A stretch of DNA of 64,000 nt from Geodermatophilus nigrescens (GTDB lineage: Bacteria > Actinomycetota > Actinomycetes > Mycobacteriales > Geodermatophilaceae). The stretch spans positions 62,001 to 126,000 of the forward strand of contig NZ_FQVX01000005.1 in assembly GCF_900129495.1 (NCBI RefSeq). Direction: 5' to 3'. A program made the translations under genes and the position numbers. The notes under the pieces were generated by a model. That model did no database searches, was not told the origin of the DNA, and was given only the letters and a program-made list of their open reading frames with translations. Positions 36,275 through 46,187 of this stretch are shown one piece after another (the stretch's first letter is position 1; every line of letters starts with the position of its first letter).

Positions 36275-36631
36275 ATGACGGTGCAGGACACCGAGACCGC
36301 CGGCAGCACCGGCGTGCTGCTCAGCGACCCGGCCGCCTCGAAGGTCAAGGCGCTGCTGGACCAGGAGGGCCGCGACGACCTGCGTCTGCGCATCGCCGTC
36401 CAGCCCGGCGGCTGCTCCGGCCTGCGCTACCAGCTCTTCTTCGACGAGCGGTTCCTCGACGGCGACCAGACGTACGAGTTCGGCGGCGTCGAGGTCATCG
36501 TCGACCGGATGAGCGGCCCGTACCTGGGCGGCGCGGTGATCGACTTCGTCGACACCATCGAGAAGCAGGGCTTCACGATCGACAACCCCAACGCGCAGGG
36601 CTCCTGCGCGTGCGGTGACTCCTTCTCCTGA
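36275..36631 (+). CDS. erpA: A-type iron-sulfur cluster carrier (ErpA/HesB family)
   Basis: This 118-aa protein carries an Fe-S cluster to target enzymes. All three cluster cysteines are present: the GGCSGLRYQLFFDE cysteine and the C-terminal CxC in GSCACGDSF. Likely clients include radical-SAM LipA and the Rieske protein encoded nearby (inference). ATG with GGGAGG 7 nt upstream. A possible -10 (TACAGT, 36188-36193) gives a leader of about 80 nt. Confidence 0.92.
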   Translation: MTVQDTETAGSTGVLLSDPAASKVKALLDQEGRDDLRLRIAVQPGGCSGLRYQLFFDERFLDGDQTYEFGGVEVIVDRMSGPYLGGAVIDFVDTIEKQGFTIDNPNAQGSCACGDSFS

Positions 36632-36649
36632 GCACCCGCGCCTGGACGC

Positions 36650-36691
36650 GACAGCGGCGCCCGTCCCCCGCAGGGGACGGGCGCCGCTGTC
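36650..36691. terminator. Bidirectional hairpin terminator
   Basis: A perfect 19-bp stem with loop CGCA (arms 36650-36668 and 36673-36691) lies between convergent erpA and asnB. Confidence 0.88.
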
Positions 36692-36696
36692 GTTCC

Positions 36697-38631
36697 TCAG
36701 AGCTTGACGGGGTAGACCGTCTCCGGGACGTCGACGACGATCCGCTCCTCGACGAAGATCCCGTGCCACACCATGAAGACCAGCACCGACCACAGCTGAC
36801 GGGCGACCCGCTTGCTCGGCACCTCCTCGGCGCGCAGCCGGTCGAGCAGGCCGAGGACGACGTCGCGGTCGAGCCACTGCTGGGTCTGGCTGCTCGTCAC
36901 GACGTCGCGGGCCCACTCGTGCAGCGGCCCGGCGAGGAACTCCGCCGTCGGGACGGGGAAGCCGAGCTTGCGCCGGTTCATGATCCGCGGCGGCACGATC
37001 TGCCGCATCGCCTGGCGCAGCGCGTACTTGGTGGCGTCCCCGCGCCGCGGCACCCGCTGCTCGACCGGGATGGAGCTCGCCACGGCGAACACCTCGGGGT
37101 CGAGGAAGGGCACCCGCAGCTCCAGCGAGTTGGCCATCGTCATCTTGTCGGCCTTGACCAGGATGTCGCCGCGCAGCCAGGTGAACAGGTCGACGTACTG
37201 CATCGCCGTCACGTCGTCGTAGCCGGCCTCGCGGGTGCGCCGGTAGAGGTCCTCGGTGACCGCGACGTGCGACAGGTCGGGGTCACGCCCGGGCAGCAGG
37301 GCGGCGAGCTCGTCGTCGCGCATGTTGCGGGCGTTGCCGTAGTACCGCTGCTCCAGCGGCGTGGCGGCGCGGCGCAGCAGGTCCTGGCCGCGCACGCCCT
37401 CGGGCAGCAGGCCGGCGATGCGCGCCATGGCGCGGCGGGCGGCCGGCGGCAGCCCCGACGCCCAGGCCAGGCTGATCGGCTCGCGGTAGATGGTGTAGCC
37501 GCCGAACAGCTCGTCGGCGCCCTCCCCGGACAGCACGACCTTGACGTGCTTGCGGGCCTCGCGGGCCACGAAGTACAGCGGCACGAGCGCGGGGTCGGCC
37601 ACCGGGTCGTCGAGGTACCAGACCACCTCGGGGATGGCGTCGGCGAACTGCTGGGCGCTCACCTCGACCGGCACGTGCTTCACGCCGAGGATCGACGCCG
37701 ACTCCGCGGCGATCTCGATCTCCGACTGCGCCTGCCGCTCGAAGCCGACCGTGAAGGTCAGCAGGTCGGGGTTGTAGCGGTGGGCGAGCGCGGCGATGGC
37801 CGTGGAGTCGATGCCGCTGGAGAGGAACGACCCGACGGTGACGTCGGCGCGCATATGCTTGGCCACCGACTCGTCGAGGACGTCGGCGATGCGGTCGTAG
37901 AGGTCCTGCTCGCGGCCGGCGGGCACCGGCTGCGGCGTCCACGCCGGGTGGAAGTAGCGCGCGGTGGCCAGCTCGCCGTCGACGACGGTGAAGCTGGTAC
38001 CGCTCTCGATGCGGCGGATCCCGCGGTGCAGCGTCGCGGGCTCGGGCACGTACTGCAGCGTCAGGTAGTGCTGCAGCGACGCCGGGTCGACGCCGCCGGC
38101 CGCGGCGCTGCCGCCGAGCAGCTGCAGCAGCGCCTTCTTCTCCGAGCTGAAGACCAGCCCGCCGTCGGCCAGGCGCGCGGTGAACAGGGGCTTGATGCCG
38201 AACGGGTCGCGGGCGCCGAACGCGGTGCGGGTCTGGGTGTCCCAGATGACGAAGGAGAACATCCCGCGCAGCCGCCGGACGACGTCCTGGCCCCACAGGT
38301 GGTAGCCCGCGACGATCGTCTCGGTGTCGCCGTGGGTGGCCAGCTGCGCGCCGGCCGTCTGCAGCTCCTCGCGCAGCTCGACGTAGTTGTAGATCTCGCC
38401 GTTGAACAGGATCCGGTAGCGGTCCGCGGCGTAGGGGAGGGGCTGGGGGCTGCCCTCGACGTCGATGATCGACAGCCGGTTGAAGCCGAGCACGACGTTC
38501 TGGTCGGACCAGACGGCGGTGTCGTCGGGGCCGCGGTGGTGCAGGCAGTGCAGCGCCTCGCGGACGTCGTCGACGTGGGTCTCGGCGACCCGGGGGGCAT
38601 CGGTGGACAGGTAGGCCAGCAGGCCGCACAT
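36697..38631 (-). CDS. asnB: Asparagine synthase (glutamine-hydrolysing)
   Basis: This 644-aa class II amidotransferase begins MCGLLAYLS, so the Cys2 nucleophile is exposed after Met removal. NGEIYNYVELREEL and HGDTETIVAGY belong to the glutaminase half. The synthetase half has the ATP pyrophosphatase loop FLSSGIDSTAIAALA and SGEGADELFGGY. It makes asparagine from aspartate, ATP and glutamine supplied by GlnA. Length and order are normal for the actinobacterial AsnB type that can also serve cell-wall amidation in some species. Confidence 0.95.
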   Translation of the reverse strand: MCGLLAYLSTDAPRVAETHVDDVREALHCLHHRGPDDTAVWSDQNVVLGFNRLSIIDVEGSPQPLPYAADRYRILFNGEIYNYVELREELQTAGAQLATHGDTETIVAGYHLWGQDVVRRLRGMFSFVIWDTQTRTAFGARDPFGIKPLFTARLADGGLVFSSEKKALLQLLGGSAAAGGVDPASLQHYLTLQYVPEPATLHRGIRRIESGTSFTVVDGELATARYFHPAWTPQPVPAGREQDLYDRIADVLDESVAKHMRADVTVGSFLSSGIDSTAIAALAHRYNPDLLTFTVGFERQAQSEIEIAAESASILGVKHVPVEVSAQQFADAIPEVVWYLDDPVADPALVPLYFVAREARKHVKVVLSGEGADELFGGYTIYREPISLAWASGLPPAARRAMARIAGLLPEGVRGQDLLRRAATPLEQRYYGNARNMRDDELAALLPGRDPDLSHVAVTEDLYRRTREAGYDDVTAMQYVDLFTWLRGDILVKADKMTMANSLELRVPFLDPEVFAVASSIPVEQRVPRRGDATKYALRQAMRQIVPPRIMNRRKLGFPVPTAEFLAGPLHEWARDVVTSSQTQQWLDRDVVLGLLDRLRAEEVPSKRVARQLWSVLVFMVWHGIFVEERIVVDVPETVYPVKL

Positions 38632-38686
38632 GAGGCGCAGGTCTCCGGGGTCGGCTCGAGCCCGGCCCGAGGGGGCCGGGACGGGG

Positions 38687-39061
38687 TCAGACGCGCTCGC
38701 CGGCGCGGGTCTTGCGGGTGGCGACGCGCTCGGCGACGAAGGACAGCACGGGCACGGTGCCCGCGAGCAGCACCAGGACGGTGCCCTTGAGCGTCCAGCG
38801 GGCGCGCAGGGCGAGGTCGCAGGCGGTCACGAAGAAGATGGCGTAGAGCCAGCCGTGGGCGGTGCCGATGACGGCGACCGGCTCGTCGATCTCGGCCAGG
38901 TACTTGACCGGCACGGCGACCAGGATCAGCGCGACGAGCAGGACGCCGACGATCCAGGCCATGACCCGGTAGCGCAGCAGCGCGGCGGGGACGCCCTGCC
39001 CGACGCGGCGGGCGAGTGCCCGGGGCAGCCGGTCGGAGGCGACGGTGGGCTCAGCGGCCAC
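38687..39061 (-). CDS. DUF3817 integral membrane protein
   Basis: The 124-aa product has three helices: MAWIVGVLLVALILVAVPVKYL, HGWLYAIFFVTACDLALRARW and KGTVLVLLAGTVPVLSFVAERV. This matches DUF3817, frequently encoded next to cytochrome oxidase genes. Role unknown. The start overlaps the next gene's end by 11 nt. Confidence 0.88.
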   Translation of the reverse strand: MAAEPTVASDRLPRALARRVGQGVPAALLRYRVMAWIVGVLLVALILVAVPVKYLAEIDEPVAVIGTAHGWLYAIFFVTACDLALRARWTLKGTVLVLLAGTVPVLSFVAERVATRKTRAGERV

Positions 39062-39416
39062 GGGAGCTCTCCTGGCCCAGGGCGCGCTCGTTGAGCTCGG
39101 CCAGGTAGGCGTTGTAGGCCGCGAGCTCCGGGTCGCCGGTGGTGTCGATCCGCGGCCGCTGGTAGAGCACCAGCGAGTTGCCGGGAGCGTCCTCGTCGGG
39201 GTCGCGGCGCAGCTCCTCGCGCACCATGCGCACGTAGAACCACAGGCCCATGAAGCCGTAGAGCGGCCACTGCAGCGCGTAGCTCCAGTTGACCGCCCCG
39301 CCCCCGTTCTCGGCCTTGGTCAGCTGCCAGTAGCCGAGGAAGAAGGTGGCCACGAACAGGACGGCGACCAGCAGGTGCAGCAGCACCCACCGGGGGGTCA
39401 GCAGCCGCGTCCACAC
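39051..39416 (-). CDS. Small two-helix membrane protein near ctaC
   Basis: This 121-aa protein begins WTRLLTPRWVLLHLLVAVLFVATFFLGYWQLTKAENGG. A second helix (LQWPLYGFMGLWFYVRMVREEL) and a soluble C-terminal tail with LVLYQRPRIDTTGDPELAAYNAYLAELN follow. Homologues sit beside oxidase genes in many actinobacteria and are often mislabelled as a glucitol-operon regulator. I see no DNA-binding motif. A link to cytochrome oxidase assembly is plausible from position and helix layout only. Confidence 0.75.
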   Translation of the reverse strand: MWTRLLTPRWVLLHLLVAVLFVATFFLGYWQLTKAENGGGAVNWSYALQWPLYGFMGLWFYVRMVREELRRDPDEDAPGNSLVLYQRPRIDTTGDPELAAYNAYLAELNERALGQESSRGR

Positions 39417-39558
39417 GCATCCGACTCTAACCGTCACCGCGTGCGGGGCGGCGGCGCGGGCGGGCTCCCGGGCGCGACCCTGGTCACCGCCGTCCCGGAC
39501 GCCCCGGGCGACCCGCCGGTACCCGCTCTCCGGTCGTCGGCCGCCTCGCGCGGTCGGC

Positions 39559-39564
39559 TAGTCT
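39559..39564 (+). promoter_or_regulatory. Candidate -10 box of ctaC-ctaF
   Basis: TAGTCT lies about 105 nt before the ctaC start, giving a leader that contains an 8-bp inverted repeat (39591-39598 with 39609-39616) and a GAGGAGG ribosome site. Confidence 0.45.
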
Positions 39565-39669
39565 CGGCCCAGACTGGGGTCTGGCGCACCGGCCTCGGCG
39601 GGAACCGTCCGAGGCCGCGCCGACAGAGCCGTCCGGTTCCACGGACGGAGGACGAGGAGGCAGCGAGCA

Positions 39670-40542
39670 GTGGCTCGACGCAGCAGGCTCGCGCGGGTCG
39701 CCGCGCTCGGTCTCCTGGGGGTGCTGACCCTCACCGGGTGCGACCTGAACAACGAGTTCTGGCGCTTCGGTTTCCCCGAGGGGGTGACCGAGGAGGCCAC
39801 CGTGGTCCGCGAGCTGTGGACCGGCTCGGTGATCGCGGCGCTCATCATCGGGTTCCTCGTGTGGGGCCTGATCATCTGGTCGGTGATCGTCCACCGGAAG
39901 AAGGGCGACGAGCTGCCGCGGCAGACGGCCTACAACCTGCCGCTGGAGATCGCGTACTCGATCGTCCCGTTCCTCATCATCGCCGGCCTGTTCTTCTTCA
40001 CGGTCGTCGTGCAGAACGACGTCCAGGAGCGCAGCGACGACCCCGACACCACGATCGCGGTCAACGCGTTCAAGTGGAACTGGCAGTTCGTCTACCCGGA
40101 GACCACCGGTGCCGACGGCGAGCCGGTGAACACCGTCGGCGCCACCGACGAGATCCCGATCCTCGTGATGCCGGTCGACCAGGACGTGCGCTTCGAGGTC
40201 GCCTCCGCCGACGTCATCCACTCGTTCTGGGTGCCGGAGTTCCTCTTCAAGCTCGACGTCATCCCGGGCAACGAGAACGGCCGCGACAACGTCTTCGAGG
40301 TGCACGCCAACGAGACCGGCTCGTACGTCGGCCGGTGCGCCGAGCTGTGCGGCAGCTACCACGCGTACATGAACTTCGAGGTCCGCGTCGTCAGCGCCGA
40401 GGACTACGAGGCGTACCTCGCCGCGCGCGAGGAGGGCCAGACCACCTACGAGGCGCTGGAGACCATCGGCCAGGAGGGCGAGGCCACCACGACCCGCCCG
40501 TTCCGGGTGGGCGACGGCTACTACCAGCAGGCCAATGACTGA
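39670..40542 (+). CDS. ctaC: Cytochrome c oxidase subunit II (lipoprotein)
   Basis: The subunit receives electrons from cytochrome c at its CuA centre in aa3 oxidase. A lipoprotein signal ends in LTGC (Cys24), then two membrane helices follow (about 55-75 and 95-115). The cupredoxin domain carries the CuA ligands: a His in DVIHSFWVPEF, the GRCAELCGSYHAYMNFEV pair of Cys with His, and Met. 290 aa. First gene of ctaC-ctaF. The subunit I gene is not in this window. Confidence 0.95.
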   Translation: MARRSRLARVAALGLLGVLTLTGCDLNNEFWRFGFPEGVTEEATVVRELWTGSVIAALIIGFLVWGLIIWSVIVHRKKGDELPRQTAYNLPLEIAYSIVPFLIIAGLFFFTVVVQNDVQERSDDPDTTIAVNAFKWNWQFVYPETTGADGEPVNTVGATDEIPILVMPVDQDVRFEVASADVIHSFWVPEFLFKLDVIPGNENGRDNVFEVHANETGSYVGRCAELCGSYHAYMNFEVRVVSAEDYEAYLAAREEGQTTYEALETIGQEGEATTTRPFRVGDGYYQQAND

Positions 40543-40584
40543 CCCGGCCGCCGGCCGCACCCACGTCGCGCAGGGAGGACGACC

Positions 40585-40989
40585 GTGAAGGTCGAAGCGC
40601 TCATCTTCAACCTCATCGCGGTCTTCTGCGTCGTCGCGGCCGCCGTGTACGGCTTCTGGTCGCGGGAGCCGATCGGCACCACCGCGCTGGTGCTGTCGGC
40701 CGGCCTGACCGGCCTGATCGGCGGGTTCTTCTGGTTCGTCTCGCGCCGCATCGACGCCCGTCCCGAGGACCGCAAGGACGCCGAGATCGCCGAGGGCGCC
40801 GGTGAGCTGGGCTTCTTCAGCCCGGCGAGCTACTGGCCCTTCGCCATCGCGGTCGGTGCCGCGCTCACCGGCCTGGGCCTGGCGTTCTGGTACTTCTGGC
40901 TCATCGCCATCGGCACGGTCGCCCTCCTGGTCACCGTCGGCGGCCTGCTGTTCGAGTACTACGTGGGGCAGAACGCGCAGTCCAGCTGA
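40585..40989 (+). CDS. ctaF: Cytochrome c oxidase subunit IV, actinobacterial type
   Basis: The 134-aa product has four hydrophobic helices and a short central cytoplasmic loop (RRIDARPEDRKDAEIAEGAGELGFFSPASYWPFAI), the CtaF signature. It is a small structural subunit of aa3 oxidase in the bcc-aa3 supercomplex. GTG start with GGGAGG 6 nt upstream. It follows ctaC by 42 nt. Confidence 0.92.
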   Translation: MKVEALIFNLIAVFCVVAAAVYGFWSREPIGTTALVLSAGLTGLIGGFFWFVSRRIDARPEDRKDAEIAEGAGELGFFSPASYWPFAIAVGAALTGLGLAFWYFWLIAIGTVALLVTVGGLLFEYYVGQNAQSS

Positions 40990-41002
40990 GCGTCCGCCTC
41001 GT

Positions 41003-41039
41003 CGAGGGCCCCCTCCCGCACCGCGGGAGGGGGCCCTCG
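41003..41039. terminator. Hairpin terminator after ctaF
   Basis: A perfect 17-bp stem (CGAGGGCCCCCTCCCGC and complement) with a 3-nt ACC loop lies 14 nt after the ctaF stop. Confidence 0.85.
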
Positions 41040-41680
41040 TGCGTTCCCGGGTGCCTGCCGGGTGCCGGGGACGGCGGGGAGGTCCTGACGCGGTCCTGGG
41101 CGGGCTGACGGCGATCCGGTGCGGCCCTCCGCGATCCGGCGCTGTGCAGGCCGAGCGCGGAGGACGGCGGCCGTCGACCGGTGCGCGGGCTGCCGCCTGT
41201 GGTCGAGCTGGGAGCGGCCGTGCCGGCGCCCCCGACCGTGGTCCTGCGACCGCGCTGACGGCACGGGCATCGGCGGGCAGGGATGCCGTGGTGCCGGGCC
41301 ACCACCGGGCCTGTGCACGGTCCGTGGGCCCCTTGCCAAGCCCCGAGTCGCCTGGTCCCGGCGCGGTGCCGTCAGGCGGCGCTGGGGCCGCCGGCGGCCG
41401 CCCTCCCGCCCAGCCGCGCCCTGTCCCAGGCCGGCCGCACCTGCGACTTCGCGCGGGAGCCGCCACGGCGGCACAGCCCCCGGCACGGTCGGCGGGGAGT
41501 CCCGACGCGGGTGGCCCGAGCCTCCGGTCGCCGGGTGCCGGGTGCCGGGTGGAGCGTCGACCGGTGGGTGAGTGCGGGAGCGGGCGCGCCGTCGGTGGGG
41601 GAGGGCTCCCCGGGCACTGTTCACCGGCCATGTGTCCCTGCTCCCGGCGTCCCTGCTGCCGGCGTCCTGCCCCCGACATG
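41040..41680. other. 640-bp stretch without a convincing gene
   Basis: Long frames are open on both strands, as GC richness allows, but none gives protein-like composition (all are Arg/Pro/Ala-rich with many lone Cys and Trp). Short direct repeats occur: CCGGGTGCC near 41048 and three times at 41531-41552, and CGTCGACCGGTG at 41172 and 41555. It is bracketed by two strong terminators. It may be a decayed gene or an untranslated RNA region. Confidence 0.5.
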
Positions 41681-41718
41681 CAGCAGGGCCCCGGTGGAGA
41701 TCCACCGGGGCCCTGCTG
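41681..41718. terminator. Hairpin terminator after qcrB
   Basis: A perfect inverted repeat (CAGCAGGGCCCCGGTGG and complement, AGAT loop) lies 16 nt past the qcrB stop in the minus direction. Confidence 0.85.
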
Positions 41719-41733
41719 TGCGTGCTGGTGCGA

Positions 41734-43434
41734 CTAGTCGCGCGGCTCCTGCGGCCGGCCACCCTCGGACGGGCGCCCGCCCTCGGAGGGACGGCCACCC
41801 TCGGACGGGCGACCGCTGGAGGTCAGCTCGCGGTGCGGGTCGGCCGGGGCGAGACCCCGCTCCTCACCGCGCTGCTCGAGCTCGACCGCGCGCGGCTCCT
41901 CGATCGGCGAGAAGAACCCGCGGATGGCGCGGCGGGCGCCACCGACCTGGTTCATCTTCTTGGGCACCGGAGCGCCGCCGTAGGCCAGCTGGCCGTGGCC
42001 GTGCTCGTCGACCGGGCCGAGCGGCTGGTGCACCTCGATGAACTCACCGTGGGGCAGGCGGCGGATGACACCGGTCTCGATGCCGTGCTCGAGGACCTCG
42101 CGGTCGTGCTGCTGCAGACCGAGACAGATCCGGTAGGTCAGCACGTACGCGATGGGCGGCAGGATGATCAGGCCGATGCGGCCGATCCAGGTCATCGCGT
42201 TCAGGCTGATGTCGAACTTGTCGGCGATGACGTCGTTGGCACCCGAGAGCAGCAGCACCACGTAGAACGTGATGGCCATCAGGCCCAGCGAGGTGCGCAC
42301 GGGCACGTCGCGCGGACGCTGCAGCAGGTGGTGCGACGCGGTGTCGCCGGTCAGCTTCCGCTCGAGCATGGGGTAGGCCAGCAGGAGCGTGAAGATGATG
42401 CCGGGCAGCACCACGGTCGGCCAGAACAGCGCCGGGATGTTGTAGTTCCCCGGGAGGTAGATGTCCCAGGCGGGGAACAGACGCGTCGACCCGTCGAGGA
42501 ACATCACGTACCAGTCGGGCTGGGACGCCGAGGACACCTGGGCCGGGTTGTACGGGCCCCACAGCCACAGCGGGTTGATCTGCACCAGACCGCCGAGGCC
42601 GGCGCAGACGCCGAAGACGACGAGCAGCAGGCCGGTGGCCTTCCCGGCGAAGGTCGGGAAGAGGCGGTTGCCGACCACGTTGTGCTCGGTGCGGCCCGGG
42701 CCGGGGAACTGCGTGTGCTTCTGCTTGACCAGGATCAGCAGGTGCACCGCGATCAGGCCCAGGATGATCGCCGGGATGATCAGCACGTGGGCGATGTAGA
42801 GCCGCCCGACGATCAGGTCGCCGACGTAGTCGCCGCCGAAGACCGCCCAGTGGGCCCAGGTCCCGATGACGGGGATCGACAGGATGATCGCCGACATGAT
42901 CCGCAGGCCGGTGCCCGAGAGCAGGTCGTCGGGCATCGAGTAGCCGGCGAAGCCCTCGAAGATGCCGAGGATCAGCAGCGCGACACCGATGAGCCAGTTG
43001 GTCTCGCGCGGCCGGCGGAAGGCGCCGGTGAAGAAGATCCGCAGCATGTGGCAGACGATCGACGCCATGAACAGCAGCGCTGCCCAGTGGTGGATCTGCC
43101 GGATGAGCAGACCACCGCGGACGTCGAAGGAGATGTCGAGCGTCGACGCGTAGGCGATCGACATCTCGACACCGCGCAGGGGCGCGTACGAGCCGTCGTA
43201 GACGACCTCGGTCATCGAGGCCTGGAAGAAGAACGTCAGGTACGTGCCGGTCAGCAGCAGGATGATGAACGAGTAGAGCGCGATCTCCCCGAGCAGGAAC
43301 GACCAGTGGTCGGGGAAGACCTTGTTCAGCGTCCTGCGCAGCGGACCGGCGACGATGAGCCGGTCGTCGACCTCGAGAGCGGCCCTGCCCGCGAGCGTCT
43401 TGGGCGCTCCCGGTGCGGTGGCGGTGCGAGCCAT
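41734..43434 (-). CDS. qcrB: Cytochrome bc complex cytochrome b subunit
   Basis: This membrane subunit oxidises menaquinol and holds hemes bL and bH. About nine helices are visible, and histidine pairs in helices II and IV can be seen ([21 protein letters not shown] and HWAVFGG...[10 protein letters not shown]). The Q-site PDWY motif is in [12 protein letters not shown]. 566 aa. The cytoplasmic C-terminus carries tandem GRPSEG units (three, then GRPQEP), an unusual species-level tail. Start overlaps the qcrA stop (TGATG). Last gene of ctaE-qcrC-qcrA-qcrB. Confidence 0.95.
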   Translation of the reverse strand: MARTATAPGAPKTLAGRAALEVDDRLIVAGPLRRTLNKVFPDHWSFLLGEIALYSFIILLLTGTYLTFFFQASMTEVVYDGSYAPLRGVEMSIAYASTLDISFDVRGGLLIRQIHHWAALLFMASIVCHMLRIFFTGAFRRPRETNWLIGVALLILGIFEGFAGYSMPDDLLSGTGLRIMSAIILSIPVIGTWAHWAVFGGDYVGDLIVGRLYIAHVLIIPAIILGLIAVHLLILVKQKHTQFPGPGRTEHNVVGNRLFPTFAGKATGLLLVVFGVCAGLGGLVQINPLWLWGPYNPAQVSSASQPDWYVMFLDGSTRLFPAWDIYLPGNYNIPALFWPTVVLPGIIFTLLLAYPMLERKLTGDTASHHLLQRPRDVPVRTSLGLMAITFYVVLLLSGANDVIADKFDISLNAMTWIGRIGLIILPPIAYVLTYRICLGLQQHDREVLEHGIETGVIRRLPHGEFIEVHQPLGPVDEHGHGQLAYGGAPVPKKMNQVGGARRAIRGFFSPIEEPRAVELEQRGEERGLAPADPHRELTSSGRPSEGGRPSEGGRPSEGGRPQEPRD

Positions 43435-44546
43435 CAGATGCGCTCCCGGTTCCAGTAAGTGGGACCCACGGCCTCAATGTAGTCGCTGCGCGCCACGAAG
43501 AAGCCCTCGTCGTCGACAGCGATGGGCAGCTGCGGCAGCGACCGGGTGGCGGGCCCGAACACGGGCTTCGCGCCCTGCGTGACGTCGAACTGCGACTGGT
43601 GGCAGGGGCACAGGATCCGGCTGGTCTCCTGCTCGTAGAGCGAGACCGGGCAGCCGGCGTGCGTGCAGATCTTCGAGTAGGCGACGTAGTCGCCGTAGCC
43701 GAAGTCCTCCTGGCCGGCGCGGAAGCTGGCGTCGGCCTGCTGCGACGGGCGGAGGCGGATGAGCATGGTCGCCGCGTCGGTCTGCCGGTTGCCGCCGGGG
43801 ACTGCCGGGAAGACGGTCTCCAGCGAGCCGGGCTCCTGGTCGCCGGGGCGGACCGGGGTGCCGTCGTCGCGGACCAGGCGCACGCCCTCGGCCCACGACG
43901 TCGTCCCCAGGGGGTTGCCGCGGTTCGGGTTCTTGATCAGACCGCCGAGCGGGGCCAGCAGCATGAGGCCGAGGCCACCGCCCATGAAGGCGAGGCTGCG
44001 GGTGATCAGCTTGCGCCGCTTGAGGCCCGAGTTGTGCAGGCCGCCCACCAGCGTCGCGCCGGTGGTCACGCGGTCGAAGTGCGAGCCGTCGTGCTTGTCC
44101 TGCACCGCGGTCTCGTGCGGCAGCAGCTTCTTGGTGTAGAGCACCAGGCCCACGCCGAAGAAGGTGAAGGCCAGCGCCATCGTCAGGCCCAGGAGCGGGG
44201 TGTAGAGCACGCTCCAGGTGCTGCTGCCGAGCTGCCACTCCCAGTTGGGGAGGAACCAGCCGGCACCGGCGTAGACGACGACGAAGGCGAACGCCGAGAG
44301 GCCGGCCAGGGCGAACATGGTGCCGACCTGGCGGACGGCGCGCTTCTCCAGCGCCGAGCCCGGCTCGGGGCCGGGCTCGACGTGCAGGATCTCGACGCCG
44401 TCGTAGCGCGCGCCGAGGCGGTCGAGCTCCTCGCGGGGGAGCGCGGCGAGCTGCTCCGGGGTGTAGTCGTCGTCCGGGCCGCCGTGCAGCGGGCCGGGGA
44501 CGTCCGCGCCGCCCGTGGTGCCGGGGCGGGTGTTGCTGGCGGTCAC
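43434..44546 (-). CDS. qcrA: Rieske iron-sulfur subunit of cytochrome bc complex
   Basis: The 370-aa protein has three N-terminal membrane helices, as in actinobacterial QcrA, and a Rieske domain with [14 protein letters not shown] and [10 protein letters not shown], giving two Cys and two His for the 2Fe-2S cluster plus the disulfide pair. Electrons pass from menaquinol to QcrC hemes. Overlaps qcrC by 4 nt. Confidence 0.96.
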   Translation of the reverse strand: MTASNTRPGTTGGADVPGPLHGGPDDDYTPEQLAALPREELDRLGARYDGVEILHVEPGPEPGSALEKRAVRQVGTMFALAGLSAFAFVVVYAGAGWFLPNWEWQLGSSTWSVLYTPLLGLTMALAFTFFGVGLVLYTKKLLPHETAVQDKHDGSHFDRVTTGATLVGGLHNSGLKRRKLITRSLAFMGGGLGLMLLAPLGGLIKNPNRGNPLGTTSWAEGVRLVRDDGTPVRPGDQEPGSLETVFPAVPGGNRQTDAATMLIRLRPSQQADASFRAGQEDFGYGDYVAYSKICTHAGCPVSLYEQETSRILCPCHQSQFDVTQGAKPVFGPATRSLPQLPIAVDDEGFFVARSDYIEAVGPTYWNRERI

Positions 44547-45424
44547 GCCTTGCTCCCCATCCAGAAGATCCCGAACAGCAGGGCCGCGACGCCGACGACC
44601 CAGATGACCAGGCCCTCGCTGACCGGGCCGATGCGGCCGATGCCCGCGCCACCCGGGTCCGGCATGTCGGTGATCGTCTGCACGTAGTTGATGATCGAGC
44701 GCTTCTCCTCGGGGGTGAGCTGGTTGTCCCCGAAGACCGGCATGTTCTCCGGCCCGCTCAGCATCGCGGTGTAGATCTCGAGGTCGTTGGCGTCCTCGAG
44801 GCTCGGCGCGTACTTGCCCGAGGACAGCGCGCCGCCCTCACCGACGAAGTTGTGGCACTGGGCGCAGTTGAGGCGGAACAGCTCGCCACCGGCGGCCAGG
44901 TCGCCGTCGCGCAGGTCGCCCGACGGGAGGGTCGGGCCGCCGCCGTTGGCCTGGACGTAGGCCATCAGCTGGTCGATCTCCTCGTCGGAGAAGATCGCCG
45001 GCTTGTCGGGGGCCTGGGCCTCCTGGCGGATCAGCGGCATGCGGCCGGTGTGCACCTGGAAGTAGACGGCGGCCTCGCCGACACCGATGAGCGAGGGCCC
45101 GCGGTTGGGCACGCCCTCGAGGTTCTCACCGTGGCAGCTGATGCAGCTGCGCTCGTACAGCTCGCGGCCGGCGGCCTCGGCGCTGGACTCGCTGCCCTCG
45201 TCGGCCGCCTGGGCGCCGGGGGCGAGGGTCGAGTAGACGGCGCCGGTGAGGACCAGCGCGGCCATCAGGCCGGCGACGTTGGCCAGCCGGCGGCGCTGCT
45301 TGGAGCGGCGCCGGGCGCGGGCGGCCGCGGCCGGGGTGCCCTCGGCGGGGCGCCGGCGCGACCAGCGGGACCGCGGCGCGACCTCGTCGGCCTGGGTCTC
45401 GGACTGGGGGTTCGTGGTGGACAC
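44543..45424 (-). CDS. qcrC: Diheme cytochrome c subunit of bc complex
   Basis: Two CxxCH heme sites are visible: CISCH (Cys94-His98) and CAQCH (Cys187-His191). They replace a separate soluble cytochrome c and pass electrons directly to CuA of CtaC. An N-terminal basic stretch and membrane helix (about 47-68) and a C-terminal helix ([21 protein letters not shown]) anchor it. 293 aa. It lies 7 nt after ctaE. Confidence 0.96.
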   Translation of the reverse strand: MSTTNPQSETQADEVAPRSRWSRRRPAEGTPAAAARARRRSKQRRRLANVAGLMAALVLTGAVYSTLAPGAQAADEGSESSAEAAGRELYERSCISCHGENLEGVPNRGPSLIGVGEAAVYFQVHTGRMPLIRQEAQAPDKPAIFSDEEIDQLMAYVQANGGGPTLPSGDLRDGDLAAGGELFRLNCAQCHNFVGEGGALSSGKYAPSLEDANDLEIYTAMLSGPENMPVFGDNQLTPEEKRSIINYVQTITDMPDPGGAGIGRIGPVSEGLVIWVVGVAALLFGIFWMGSKA

Positions 45425-45431
45425 CGGTTCC

Positions 45432-46055
45432 CTAGCGGATCAGGTAGATCGTGGCGAAGAGCCCGACCCACACGACGTCGACGAAGTGCCAGTAGTAGGA
45501 GACCACGATCGCCGAGGTCGCCTGTGCCGGCGTGAACCGGCCCATGGTGGACCGGATGAGCACGTACACGAAGGCCACGAGGCCACCGATGACGTGCAGC
45601 GCGTGGAAGCCGGTCGTCAGGTAGAAGACCGAGCCGTAGGTGGAGCTGGAGATCGTCGTGCCGTGCTCGGTGACGAGCACGCGGTACTCGTTGGCCTGGG
45701 CGAGGACGAAGACCAGGCCCATGACGAAGGTGATCGTGAACCACCGGCGCAGGCCGTAGACGTTCCCGCTCTCCGCCGCGAAGACCCCGATCTGGCAGGT
45801 GACCGAGGAGGCCACCAGGATCAGGGTGAAGAACAGCGCGTACGGGAGGTTCAGCTCCGTCGGCTCCGGGGGCCAGCCGTCGGTCGCGCGCGCCCGCGCG
45901 GTGAAGTACATGGCGAACAGCCCGGCGAAGAACATCAGCTCGCTGGAGAGCCAGATGATCGTGCCGACGCTGACCATGTTCGGTCGGGTCAGGGAGTGCA
46001 CCCGCGAGGTGTCGAAGGTGCTGCTCGCCACGGGGGCCGTTGTCACGCTGCCCAT
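45432..46055 (-). CDS. ctaE: Cytochrome c oxidase subunit III
   Basis: The 207-aa membrane subunit of aa3 oxidase has five to six helices, including [44 protein letters not shown] and [21 protein letters not shown], all typical of CtaE. First gene of ctaE-qcrC-qcrA-qcrB, so oxidase and reductase subunits are co-transcribed. The start is one of two adjacent ATG codons; no clear ribosome site is seen. Long upstream frames are not supported. Confidence 0.94.
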   Translation of the reverse strand: MGSVTTAPVASSTFDTSRVHSLTRPNMVSVGTIIWLSSELMFFAGLFAMYFTARARATDGWPPEPTELNLPYALFFTLILVASSVTCQIGVFAAESGNVYGLRRWFTITFVMGLVFVLAQANEYRVLVTEHGTTISSSTYGSVFYLTTGFHALHVIGGLVAFVYVLIRSTMGRFTPAQATSAIVVSYYWHFVDVVWVGLFATIYLIR

Positions 46056-46174
46056 CATGGCATCGGCCGGCGACACGGGCCGACCGTGGGTGGCACGGCG
46101 TGCCCGGGCCGTGACCGGTCCGAGACCGTCCCCCGGACGGGGTCGCGTCCCCCGGGCGGGACGGCCGTGGGCAC

Positions 46175-46180
46175 TAGGCT
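46175..46180 (+). promoter_or_regulatory. -10 box, leaderless receiver-like gene
   Basis: TAGGCT ends 7 nt before the GTG at 46188. Confidence 0.5.
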
Positions 46181-46187
46181 GCCGGGT

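Noticed and set aside
40959-42041. Several frames of 80-280 codons between ctaF and qcrB
   Set aside because: Composition is not protein-like, frames overlap on both strands, and no start signal or family pattern is present.
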